Assembly (NCBI GenBank): GCA_001774075.1 | Contig: MEYR01000040.1 | Coordinates: 1 to 32,880 of the forward strand | From: Candidatus Azambacteria bacterium RIFCSPLOWO2_01_FULL_44_84 | GTDB taxonomy: Bacteria; Patescibacteriota; Minisyncoccia; UBA10092 | Length of the DNA: 32,880 nucleotides | Direction: 5' to 3' | Part shown: in pieces, positions 20,686 through 28,304 of the stretch | Layout: every line of letters begins with the position of its first letter | Position numbering within the stretch: position 1 is the stretch's first letter | Translations under genes and position numbers: made by a program | Notes under the pieces: model-generated | Seen by the model: only the letters and a program-made list of their open reading frames with translations | The model's database searches: none | What the model was told of the DNA's origin: nothing

Positions 20686-22167
20686 ATGCAGAAGCGGCTG
20701 TTTGGCTTGGAAACTGAATATGCCCTTGTGACGGACGAAGAATTCGACTGGCTAGCTATCCAAGAACTTTTGGGCTGTCTCCAGAAACTACCCATTGATC
20801 TTTTCGGTCAGAATACCGACAACTACATTGTAGAGTGCTGGCTTGAAAACGGCGCGAGAATTTATCGCGATCAATCGCATCCGGAATATGCCACGGCCGA
20901 GTGCGAGAATGTTTATAATTTAATTTGCCACGAAAGGGCGGGAGACGAACTGCTTAAAGCCGCTTATGACATTTATTTGCAAAAGCATCCGGAGGCTAGG
21001 GGGAAGATTAGACTTTTAAAAAGCAATTTTGCCGCGCCGAAAATTGATGAGCATACTTCCGAAAGATCCGAGGAGGTTTCTTGGGGTTCTCATGAAAATT
21101 ATCTTGTTGCCAAAAAAGCGAAAATTCGTTTACTGGAGGAGAATCTCCCTCCAATGCTCGTAAGTCGTCAGATTTTCAGTGGCGCAGGCCATATCCAGCC
21201 TCTGCTGGAAAGGTTTGTGCTTTCGGGCCGTCCCTATCATCTGACTCAAGTCGGAAATATTAAAGACGGCGGCCACGCCAAGCAAGCCTTTTTCGTGCGC
21301 GCGCACAGCGAAGCGTCCGATATTGACCATGATCGTTGGTGGCGAATACAGGTCAGCTCATCGGAATCAAACATGCTTGAATTTCCTGTGTGGTTGCGGT
21401 TTATGACTACGCACTTTTGTTTGAGAATGGCGGAAGAAGGTCTTGGTATCAGTAAAGCAAGATATCTCGGTCAGAATTCCACGGATGTTTTCAAAAAGAT
21501 CGGTGAAGATATTCTGCTTAAGGCCACTATTCCGACCCGTTCCTACCATTACTACAGAGCGTTAGAATTCCAGCGCTATTATCTTGAACGCGCTAAACGC
21601 CTCGCACCATTGAACGCTGAAGAGCAAATGGCGCTTCGGGACTGGGAATGGATTTTAGGGCTTTTGGATTGTGATTTGGAACAAGATGAAAATTTATTCC
21701 GTCTTTTCGGAGTTTTGGACTGGGCCACTAAGCTCTGGCTAATAAAACAGCTGATGAGGAAGAATAATCTGGCGCTCGATTCACAGAAAGTCGCGGCCTT
21801 GGACGCCTGTTATCATCTTTTGGGAGGGGCGCCGGGAGAAAGCGTATGGCTGGCGCTTGAGGCCAAGGACAGGATTGAGCCTTTCATCAAAAGATTTGTC
21901 AGACCCGAAGACATTAAACGCGCCATAAATACCCCTCCGGATTCCAGGGCGCGACTTCGCTCGGATTTTCTGAAATTATCCAAAAAAATTAAAGCCGAAT
22001 CTCCGGAATTCGAGCTTTCTGTCACGCGCATGGATTGGGGAAATGCCTGGTTTTATACCGGCAAGAATAATAATCGGGGATGTGTTGATTTTGGCATTAA
22101 AAATCCCTTTTTGAAAAAGTCAAACTCGTTGGAACGTTTTCGCGAGAAATATGCCAATGGAACGTAG
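20686..22167 (+). CDS. PafA-like Pup ligase, copy 1
   Basis: A PafA-family protein of 493 residues. ATG 20686 fits the family N-terminus (MQKRLFGLETEYA; Mycobacterium PafA starts MQRRIMGIETEFG) and has AAGGA six bases upstream. Glu9 and Glu11 form the first motif. The catalytic strand ENGARIYRDQSHPEYATAEC is intact, with Asp62 and HPEY (65-68). WGSHENYLV, PPMLVSRQIFSGAGHI and RARLRSDFLKL follow. The short distance between the first two motifs is the PafA type, without the Dop loop. The usual GDSNMSE motif reads SESNMLE. PafA joins the C-terminal Glu of Pup to substrate lysines through a glutamyl phosphate. It is translated together with copy 2, whose start lies 17 bases inside this gene. Confidence 0.87.
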   Translation: MQKRLFGLETEYALVTDEEFDWLAIQELLGCLQKLPIDLFGQNTDNYIVECWLENGARIYRDQSHPEYATAECENVYNLICHERAGDELLKAAYDIYLQKHPEARGKIRLLKSNFAAPKIDEHTSERSEEVSWGSHENYLVAKKAKIRLLEENLPPMLVSRQIFSGAGHIQPLLERFVLSGRPYHLTQVGNIKDGGHAKQAFFVRAHSEASDIDHDRWWRIQVSSSESNMLEFPVWLRFMTTHFCLRMAEEGLGISKARYLGQNSTDVFKKIGEDILLKATIPTRSYHYYRALEFQRYYLERAKRLAPLNAEEQMALRDWEWILGLLDCDLEQDENLFRLFGVLDWATKLWLIKQLMRKNNLALDSQKVAALDACYHLLGGAPGESVWLALEAKDRIEPFIKRFVRPEDIKRAINTPPDSRARLRSDFLKLSKKIKAESPEFELSVTRMDWGNAWFYTGKNNNRGCVDFGIKNPFLKKSNSLERFREKYANGT

Positions 22168-23665
22168 GCTGATGGGCGAGGAGTTAGAGCTGGGTTTGTT
22201 TGTTGCCGAATCCAAAGTCGGCGCCACCGATCATCCATCGTCTTATTTGCTATCGCATCTTCAAGACTGCGGCATTAAATTAGTCGTTTTTAACGGAATT
22301 ATTGATAATTTTGGCGAAATACCCTGCGCGGAACTCGAAAGAATTTATTATTATTGGCTTGAAAACGGAGCGAAGCTCTACACTGATACCGGCGATCACC
22401 CGGAATATGCTACTCCGGAGTGCCAAAGCGCCAGTGAGGTAGTGGCTCATGATAAAGCCGCTGAAATTATATTAAGAAACCTCGCTTTATCGGCGCGCGA
22501 TAAAGTGAAATTAAACATTATAAAAAATAATGTTTGCTATGCCCCGGGGCTTAAAGCTATCGATGTTTTGAATGGCGAAACTTCGTGGGGATTGCATGAA
22601 AATTACCTGGTATCGTCAAGTATTTCACCCTTTGTTTCTCGCGAAGATCAGCCCATAAACGATTTGATTCCGCATTTAGTAAGCCGTACCGTTTACACGG
22701 GAGCCGGGCATATCAAGTTTGACGGTTCCGATTCCAAATACGTGCTTTCAAGCCGCGTTTCATTTTTGGGAAAAGTTTTTGGCGGTTCAACGGGCGCCCT
22801 AAAACCTTTTATCATTAACCGATCGGAAGCGCATACTGACGAAAATAATTTTGGGCGCGTTCAGATTGCTTCAACCGAAGCTAATATGCTGGAATTGCCG
22901 ATTTATTTAAAGTTTTTGACAACCCATTTGTGCTTGCGGCTTCTTGAAGAAGGCTGGCGCTTGCCTGAGGGCTTTGCGCTAGCCAGTCCGATCAGCGTCT
23001 CCGCGTTGAATGAAGATTTGAACTGTAAACTCAATCTGCCGCTTGTGAATGGCGACTCGGTTTCCTCCATAGCGATACAGCGGATGTATTTGGAACAAGC
23101 CCAAAGACTTTCGCCGCAGAGCGATGAAGAACGTCGCGGGCTTGAATTATGGGCCTGGGTTTTGGATCTTCTTTCCCAGGACTTGACCCAAAAAGAAAAT
23201 TTCAAGGGGCTCGTCGGAGTTTTGGACTGGGCGACTAAATTGTATCTGATTAAAGAAAACGCGGCCCGGCATAATCGCTCGCTTGGCGATCCCAGAATTC
23301 TCGTTAAGAATTTCAGTTATCATTCTTTAGACCCTTCTCCCAAAGAAAGTTTGTGGAGTCGGATTTGCGCTCAAGATAAAGAAAAGCCGTTTATCTGCCG
23401 CATCGTAACACCCGCTGATATTGAAGAGGCTATCCGTAAAGCGCCCAAAGGGCGCGCCGCTTTGCGGGGGGAATTTATTAGGCTCGCACACGATTTCTCT
23501 AGTGAGATCGTATTAGGCGCTATCGATTGGCAGGAAGCCAGATGTCTTGTCAAAAACATTAATCAAGTGCTGAAAATTGATTTTGGCTATTCCAATCCTT
23601 TTGCCGAGTTCTCTGAAACTCTGGAATTTTTAAAACAAACCTTAGGAAATACCCCGAACCATTAG
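22151..23665 (+). CDS. PafA-like Pup ligase, copy 2
   Basis: A PafA-family protein of 504 residues, nearest to the copy just upstream. The first motif is MGEELELG. The catalytic strand ENGAKLYTDTGDHPEYATPEC has Asp79 and HPEY (83-86), with one extra residue before HPEY. SWGLHENYLV, PHLVSRTVYTGAGHI, RVQIASTEANMLELPIYLKFLTTHLCLRLLEEG and RAALRGEF are shared with copy 1 in order. GDSNMSE here reads TEANMLE, the same Glu change as in copy 1, so it predates the duplication. The start overlaps the previous gene by 17 bases; ATG 22157 (MERRLMGEE) is a possible alternative. The stop lies inside the terminator loop. Having two ligase-type paralogs is unusual; they may differ in substrate or form a heteromer. 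Confidence 0.85.
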   Translation: MPMERRLMGEELELGLFVAESKVGATDHPSSYLLSHLQDCGIKLVVFNGIIDNFGEIPCAELERIYYYWLENGAKLYTDTGDHPEYATPECQSASEVVAHDKAAEIILRNLALSARDKVKLNIIKNNVCYAPGLKAIDVLNGETSWGLHENYLVSSSISPFVSREDQPINDLIPHLVSRTVYTGAGHIKFDGSDSKYVLSSRVSFLGKVFGGSTGALKPFIINRSEAHTDENNFGRVQIASTEANMLELPIYLKFLTTHLCLRLLEEGWRLPEGFALASPISVSALNEDLNCKLNLPLVNGDSVSSIAIQRMYLEQAQRLSPQSDEERRGLELWAWVLDLLSQDLTQKENFKGLVGVLDWATKLYLIKENAARHNRSLGDPRILVKNFSYHSLDPSPKESLWSRICAQDKEKPFICRIVTPADIEEAIRKAPKGRAALRGEFIRLAHDFSSEIVLGAIDWQEARCLVKNINQVLKIDFGYSNPFAEFSETLEFLKQTLGNTPNH

Positions 23666-23685
23666 GTCTCGGGGATTTTTATTTT
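23652..23685 (+). terminator. terminator of the PafA-like pair
   Basis: CCCCGA (23652-23657) pairs with TCGGGG (23669-23674), followed by ATTTTTATTTTT. The stop codon sits in the loop. Confidence 0.85.
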
Positions 23686-23687
23686 TA

Positions 23688-23716
23688 TGTTGTTTGTTGT
23701 ATGTTGTTTGTTGTAT
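23688..23716. repeat. tandem ATGTTGTTTGTTGT repeat before the glycosyltransferase gene
   Basis: Two direct copies of a 14-base TG-rich unit lie directly before the start codon and supply its ATG context. Confidence 0.6.
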
Positions 23717-25292
23717 GTCCGATAAGTATTATTTAAAAATCGGAACGGCCGGCGATCTTAAAGACAAGCGGGGAAGGGTATTTTACCGGTTTCTGGAAAT
23801 TTTTTCAGGACTCTTATCGTGGCTGACGATTGCCGCGATTATTTTATTTTCGTGGCTTGCGCCGTTTTGGGCCGCGATTTTTATTATCGCCTTTGATATT
23901 TACTGGCTTTTCAAAGCAATCTATTTATCGCTTCATATGCGCGCTTCATTCGGTAAGATGAGAGCCAATCTAAAAAAGGATTGGCTACAGGAACTTCGCC
24001 AAGTTGAGGCAAAGTCTGAAGACTTAAAAGATTTTAAATGGCAAGATATTTACCATCTAGTTATTCTGCCGATGTCCAAAGAGCCCTTTGAGGTTGTCCA
24101 CGAAAGTTTTGCCGCTTTGCGCAATGTCAACTATCCGCTTGATAAATTTATAGTCGTTTTGGCGACAGAGGAACGTGCCGGCGCGGTCGCCCAAGAGGTG
24201 GCTAATAAAATTGAAAAAGAATTCGGCCATATTTTTTTCCGCTTTTTGGTGACCGCGCATTCCGACGGCATGGCGGGGGAAATCCCCGGAAAAGGTTCTA
24301 ACGAAAACTGGGCCGCGCGTAAAGTAAAAATAGATGTTATCGATGTATTAGGTTTAGATTACCGTCAAATAATTACTTCCGTTTTTGACGTGGACACGGT
24401 CGTGCCGTCAGATTTTTTCGGATGCCTGGCCTGGAATTATCTTACAACGCCCGTCCCGCTCCGATCTTCATTCCAGCCGATTCCTCTTTTCACGAATAAC
24501 ATTTGGCAGGCGCCCGCTTTCGCGCGCATTTTCGCTTTTTCCACCACTTTTTGGCAGATGATTCAACAGGTGCGTTCGGAGCGCCTAATCACTTTTTCTT
24601 CGCAATCCATAAGCTTCAAAGCGCTTGTAGACATTGATTTTTGGCAGACTAATGTTGTGTCCGAGGACTCAAGGATTTTTTGGCAATGCCTTTTGTATTA
24701 TGATGGCGACTGGCGGACGGTGCCGCTTTTCTTTCCGGTTTATATGGACGCCAATGTCGCGTCGACATTCTGGCATACGATGAAAAACCAATATAAGCAA
24801 ATTAGGCGCTGGGCCTATGGCGTGGAAAACAATCCCTATTTTCTGTTCGGTTTCCATAAAAACAAAAAAATACCGCGCTATAAAAGATGGTATCTTAGTT
24901 TTTCAATGATTGAGGGCGCGCATTCGCTTGCCACCAATTCTTTTATAATATTTTTCTTAGGCTGGCTGCCGACTTTTATAGGTCGGGGTGAGTTTTCCGG
25001 CACCCTTCTTTCTTATAACTTGCCGAGAATTACGCGCTATATTATGACATTAGCGATGATTGGCCTTGTTTCGTCAGCTGTTATTTCCGTAATGATTCTT
25101 CCGCCAAGACCTAATCAATTCGGACGGATTAGATTTATCTGGGTGGTTTTACAGTGGATATTATTTCCTATAAATCTAGTCTTTTTCGGTTCAATCCCCG
25201 CGCTTGACGCTCAAACCCGCCTGATGCTCGGAAAATATATGGGATTTTGGGTAACGCCTAAACATCGTGACAATCCTACGAATTACGAATAA
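23715..25292 (+). CDS. processive membrane glycosyltransferase, GT2 family
   Basis: A membrane GT2 enzyme of 525 residues. Two N-terminal membrane helices (about 30-70) precede a cytoplasmic GT-A domain, which contains a DxD-type motif (SVFDVDTVVPSDF), an acidic SEDSRIFW motif (catalytic base) and QIRRWAYG, the QxxRW-type signature of processive enzymes such as cellulose and hyaluronan synthases. Four further hydrophobic helices follow. It should polymerise sugars from a nucleotide donor and pass the chain through the membrane; the sugar is unknown. The start ATG 23715 (MSDKYYLK) lies at the end of a TG-rich tandem repeat and has no clear ribosome site. It is convergent with recG, sharing a palindromic region between the two stops. 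Confidence 0.85.
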   Translation: MSDKYYLKIGTAGDLKDKRGRVFYRFLEIFSGLLSWLTIAAIILFSWLAPFWAAIFIIAFDIYWLFKAIYLSLHMRASFGKMRANLKKDWLQELRQVEAKSEDLKDFKWQDIYHLVILPMSKEPFEVVHESFAALRNVNYPLDKFIVVLATEERAGAVAQEVANKIEKEFGHIFFRFLVTAHSDGMAGEIPGKGSNENWAARKVKIDVIDVLGLDYRQIITSVFDVDTVVPSDFFGCLAWNYLTTPVPLRSSFQPIPLFTNNIWQAPAFARIFAFSTTFWQMIQQVRSERLITFSSQSISFKALVDIDFWQTNVVSEDSRIFWQCLLYYDGDWRTVPLFFPVYMDANVASTFWHTMKNQYKQIRRWAYGVENNPYFLFGFHKNKKIPRYKRWYLSFSMIEGAHSLATNSFIIFFLGWLPTFIGRGEFSGTLLSYNLPRITRYIMTLAMIGLVSSAVISVMILPPRPNQFGRIRFIWVVLQWILFPINLVFFGSIPALDAQTRLMLGKYMGFWVTPKHRDNPTNYE

Positions 25293-25295
25293 GAT

Positions 25296-25319
25296 CGAAT
25301 TACGAATATTCGTAATTCG
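25296..25319. terminator. palindrome between convergent genes, possible two-way terminator
   Basis: CGAATTACGAAT and ATTCGTAATTCG are exact complements; further ATTCGTAATT copies flank it. There is no long T run, so termination is uncertain. Confidence 0.45.
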
Positions 25320-25347
25320 CAAAAATTCGTAATTGGTAGGTAAACTT

Positions 25348-27468
25348 TTATTCGAAGTGGACTCGCTTTTTAAACTCTACAAGTTTTTGGACGAGCAGGG
25401 GATAATCTTTCAGGTTCACGTCTTTAATTAGCAGTTTTTTGGCGCTTTCCCGCGTTTGTTCTATCAATTCCAAATCTGATAGCGAAGCTATGGCCAAATC
25501 AGGCAAACCCGATTGGCGAACGCCGATGAAGTCGCCTGGTCCTCTGATTTCCAGATCTTTTTCCGCCAGCTCAAAACCGTTTTGAGCGGTGGAAACTGCT
25601 TTCAGCCGCTTTGCCGTATTAGCTGATGACGAGTCGGTGAACAGGAAACAATAGGATTGATGTTCGCCCCGACCCACGCGACCTCTGAACTGGTGAAGCG
25701 AAGCCAAGCCGAACCTGTCAGCGCCTTCTATTACTATGGCCGTGGCATTAGGGACGTCAATGCCGACCTCTATCACCGATGTGGCAACTAAAATCTGTAG
25801 CTTCCTGCCGACAAAAGCGGCCATCACAGCCTCTTTTTCTTTTGGTTTGAGTTTGCCGTGCAAGAGGCCGATTTTGAATTCCGGAAATATTTTATAAAGT
25901 TTTTCGTATTCCTGTTTTGCCGATTTCACTTCAAGAACGTCGGACTCGTTGATGAGTGGGCAAATTACAAAAGCTTGTCTGCCGTTTTTGATTTCTTTTC
26001 TTATAAATTCATGGGTTTCTTCGCGCGCGGCACGCGGCACTATTTTAGTGATTATCGGCTTGCGGCCTCTGGGCATCTGGGTCAATCGCGATAAATCGAG
26101 ATCGCCCCAAATCGTAAGTCCCAAAGTTCTTGGTATCGGCGTTGCCGACATGCTCAAAAGATGTGGAATCATGAATTTTGAATCATGAATTATGGGTTTT
26201 TTACCCTTCTCATAATTCTTAATTCTTGATTCATTATTCTGTAGTGCCGCCCGCTGGTCAACTCCAAAGCGATGCTGTTCGTCTATGACTACCAGCGCCA
26301 AATTCTTGAATTCGACGTTTTTTTGTATCAAAGCGTGCGTCCCGATGACAATCGGCGCCTCGCTCGATTTTATTTTTTTGCAAAGCGCGGCTTTTGTTAG
26401 AGGTTTGCCCGAAAGTCCCGCTTCTGAAGAAGTCAGCAAGGCGACTTTAACGCCGAAGTTATCCAGCATCGGCCAGATTTTTTCATAATGCTGGCGGCTT
26501 AGAATTTCGGTCGGGGCCATAAACGCGATTTGCGCTTGATTTTTTGCCGCCATAAACGCGGCCAAGGTGGCTACTATAGTTTTTCCCGAACCCACGTCGC
26601 CCTCTAAGAGCCGATTCATCGGTTCCGGCCGCTCCATGTCACGAATGATTTGCCAGGCCGATTTTCGTTGGTCTTCGGTCAGTTTATAGGGGAGAGAATC
26701 GACAAATTCTTTGGCGAGATTTTGATAAAAATTTATTTTTGGGGCTTTTTGTCTGGTTATCATTAGGCGTTTTCTCGCCATGAAAAGCTGGAGCACAAAC
26801 AGTTCGTCAAATGCGAATCTTTTTTTCGCCAATTCCGCGTTTTCAATATTTTCGGGAAAATGGATTTGATCCAGAGCCCATTTTATGGCCGGCAGGCGGT
26901 ATTCTTTTTTCATCGCTTCGGGTAGGATATCGGGAACTTTATCGGTAAATTTGAGAAGCGGTTTTATAATAAAACGCAAAAATCGGGAGGACAAACCGAA
27001 TGTCTCCGGATAAACTGGCACTAGGCGTCCAGTGTGAAGCGGTTCTTTGGCAAAGGTATTTTGGTAGATTATTTCATAAGCTGGATTTGAGAAGCAGGCG
27101 TCGTTTTGAGCCAATACTACTTTTCCGGACAAATTGACGAGAGTGTCGCGCCTAATATTTTTTGCTAAATACGGCTGGTTGAACCATACGGCTTTTATGA
27201 CTCCGGAGTTGTCTTCGACAATCGCTTCCGTTACATACATTCTCTTTTTCCAAGTCCGGATATTTTTTATGTCAAGAATTTTTCCTTGAACGGTTACGGA
27301 GGCGCCAATAGCAATATCGGCTATCTGGCAAATAGCGGAAAAATCTTCATAGCGGTGGGGAAAATGGAACAAAAGATCGCGGACGGTCTTTATTCTGAGT
27401 TTTTCAAGTTTTTTCCTTGTGCCAAGCCCAATACTTCTTATATTTTCTATTGGAATTTCGAGAAACAT
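25348..27468 (-). CDS. recG: ATP-dependent DNA helicase RecG
   Basis: A superfamily 2 helicase that remodels stalled replication forks and branched DNA. It has 706 residues: the wedge/OB part (about 1-230; RDLLFHFPHRYEDF, VTVQGKILDI), helicase motifs Walker A GDVGSGKT (290-297), IDEQHRFGVDQR (395-406), MSATPIPRTL (440-449), and motifs IV-VI with FVICPLI, LLHGKL, VATSVIEVGIDVPNA and HQFRGRVGRGEHQSYC. Residues 411-436, between DEQHR and MSATP, are an insertion encoded by AT-rich repeat DNA. ATG 27468 lies six bases beyond the 3' end of tRNA-Arg and lacks a ribosome site, so the mRNA is probably released by tRNA processing. Confidence 0.96.
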   Translation of the reverse strand: MFLEIPIENIRSIGLGTRKKLEKLRIKTVRDLLFHFPHRYEDFSAICQIADIAIGASVTVQGKILDIKNIRTWKKRMYVTEAIVEDNSGVIKAVWFNQPYLAKNIRRDTLVNLSGKVVLAQNDACFSNPAYEIIYQNTFAKEPLHTGRLVPVYPETFGLSSRFLRFIIKPLLKFTDKVPDILPEAMKKEYRLPAIKWALDQIHFPENIENAELAKKRFAFDELFVLQLFMARKRLMITRQKAPKINFYQNLAKEFVDSLPYKLTEDQRKSAWQIIRDMERPEPMNRLLEGDVGSGKTIVATLAAFMAAKNQAQIAFMAPTEILSRQHYEKIWPMLDNFGVKVALLTSSEAGLSGKPLTKAALCKKIKSSEAPIVIGTHALIQKNVEFKNLALVVIDEQHRFGVDQRAALQNNESRIKNYEKGKKPIIHDSKFMIPHLLSMSATPIPRTLGLTIWGDLDLSRLTQMPRGRKPIITKIVPRAAREETHEFIRKEIKNGRQAFVICPLINESDVLEVKSAKQEYEKLYKIFPEFKIGLLHGKLKPKEKEAVMAAFVGRKLQILVATSVIEVGIDVPNATAIVIEGADRFGLASLHQFRGRVGRGEHQSYCFLFTDSSSANTAKRLKAVSTAQNGFELAEKDLEIRGPGDFIGVRQSGLPDLAIASLSDLELIEQTRESAKKLLIKDVNLKDYPLLVQKLVEFKKRVHFE
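26166..26242. repeat. AT-rich repeat insertion inside recG
   Basis: Repeated AATCATGAATT and TAATTCTTAATTCTTG words encode the 26-residue insertion. They have no matching codons in ordinary RecG and keep the frame open. Confidence 0.6.
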
Positions 27469-27474
27469 AATATG

Positions 27475-27546
27475 CGCGCCCGCGAGGAATCGGACCTCGA
27501 TCTTGGGTTCCGCAAACCCACACTCTGTCCATTGAGCTACGGGCGC
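27475..27546 (-). tRNA. tRNA-Arg(GCG)
   Basis: Minus strand: acceptor GCGCCCG/CGGGCGC, anticodon stem TGGGT/ACCCA around loop TTGCGGA (anticodon GCG), T arm CGAGG-TCCGATT-CCTCG. CCA is not encoded. Bacteria usually read CGN codons with an ACG anticodon edited to inosine; a GCG anticodon is uncommon. Confidence 0.9.
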
Positions 27547-27550
27547 AATT

Positions 27551-28063
27551 TTAAAAGTAAGCCTTTCTTAGCAAATCAACCAGCGATTCTTTTTCCTCCT
27601 TTTCGGGGAGGTGTTCCAGCATAAGTTCTCTTAATCTGTTCGCGTCAATACTGTGCGGTATGGGAATAAGGAAAAGCGGCGAAAAGCGTCTTTCACTGCG
27701 CAAAGCCAATTCCTGGCCGTGTTCATGTTCTTTGCCGAAAATCCAAAAAGACTGGAAGCTGTCATAGCGGTATGGTTTGCCGTTTATCTCTACGCCGTCT
27801 TTTTCAACGGCAAAAAATAAGCTTTGAATTCCTTTTTGTCTTTGCATATAAAGAATAAATCCGACAAGAACTATAATTACCACAAATAGATAATTTTTGG
27901 TAATTATTCCAAAAAACAAAAGTCCCAAAGCGATAATAGTTAACGCCAAAGAAATTTCCGGCGAACGGGGCGCCGAAAGAGTTTCTTCGGCCTGCCATTC
28001 CAATCTTTTCTCCGATCCGTCTTTAATCACTTCGGGCCTGATTTTATAAATTTTTTGTTCCAT
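27551..28063 (-). CDS. small membrane protein of unknown function
   Basis: A protein of 170 residues that I do not recognise. A basic/acidic N-terminal stretch (about 1-35) is followed by two hydrophobic helices (about 38-56 and 58-72) joined by a short turn, and a soluble C-terminal half of mixed strands (LFFAVEKDGVEINGKPYRYDSF, PIPHSID) resembling the PH-like domains found behind two-helix anchors. The last 20 residues are a charged helix. The stop lies four bases before tRNA-Arg, so it is cotranscribed with the tRNA and recG. It starts 34 bases after the tRNA-Ser(UGA) 3' end in the same direction, so these four genes may form one transcript. Confidence 0.8.
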   Translation of the reverse strand: MEQKIYKIRPEVIKDGSEKRLEWQAEETLSAPRSPEISLALTIIALGLLFFGIITKNYLFVVIIVLVGFILYMQRQKGIQSLFFAVEKDGVEINGKPYRYDSFQSFWIFGKEHEHGQELALRSERRFSPLFLIPIPHSIDANRLRELMLEHLPEKEEKESLVDLLRKAYF

Positions 28064-28097
28064 AAAAATTTCTTAGCCCACTTTTGCGTGGCGAAGG

Positions 28098-28182
28098 CGG
28101 AGGGTAGAGGACTCGAACCTCTAAGCCCCTTGCGGAGCCCCAGTTTTCAAGACTGGTGCCTTACCATTCGGCGCAACCCTCC
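28098..28182 (-). tRNA. tRNA-Ser(UGA)
   Basis: Minus strand: acceptor GGAGGGT/ACCCTCC, anticodon stem CCAGT/ACTGG with loop CTTGAAA (anticodon TGA), long variable arm (GGCTCCGCAAGGGGCTT), T arm with GGTTCGAGTCC. CCA is not encoded. Confidence 0.93.
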
Positions 28183-28223
28183 AATAGTAACTATGTTTCA
28201 GTCCAGAACCGACAGTATCAAGT

Positions 28224-28252
28224 ATTATAGCCTTTTTCAGGCGATTTTTCCA
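28224..28252 (-). promoter_or_regulatory. tRNA-Ser(UGA) promoter
   Basis: Minus strand: TGGAAA (28252-28247), a 17-base spacer, TATAAT (28229-28224). Confidence 0.5.
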
Positions 28253-28304
28253 GAGGAACGCACTGTGTAGTACCGCGAGTAAAATTATAGTATCTTTAAA
28301 AGAT

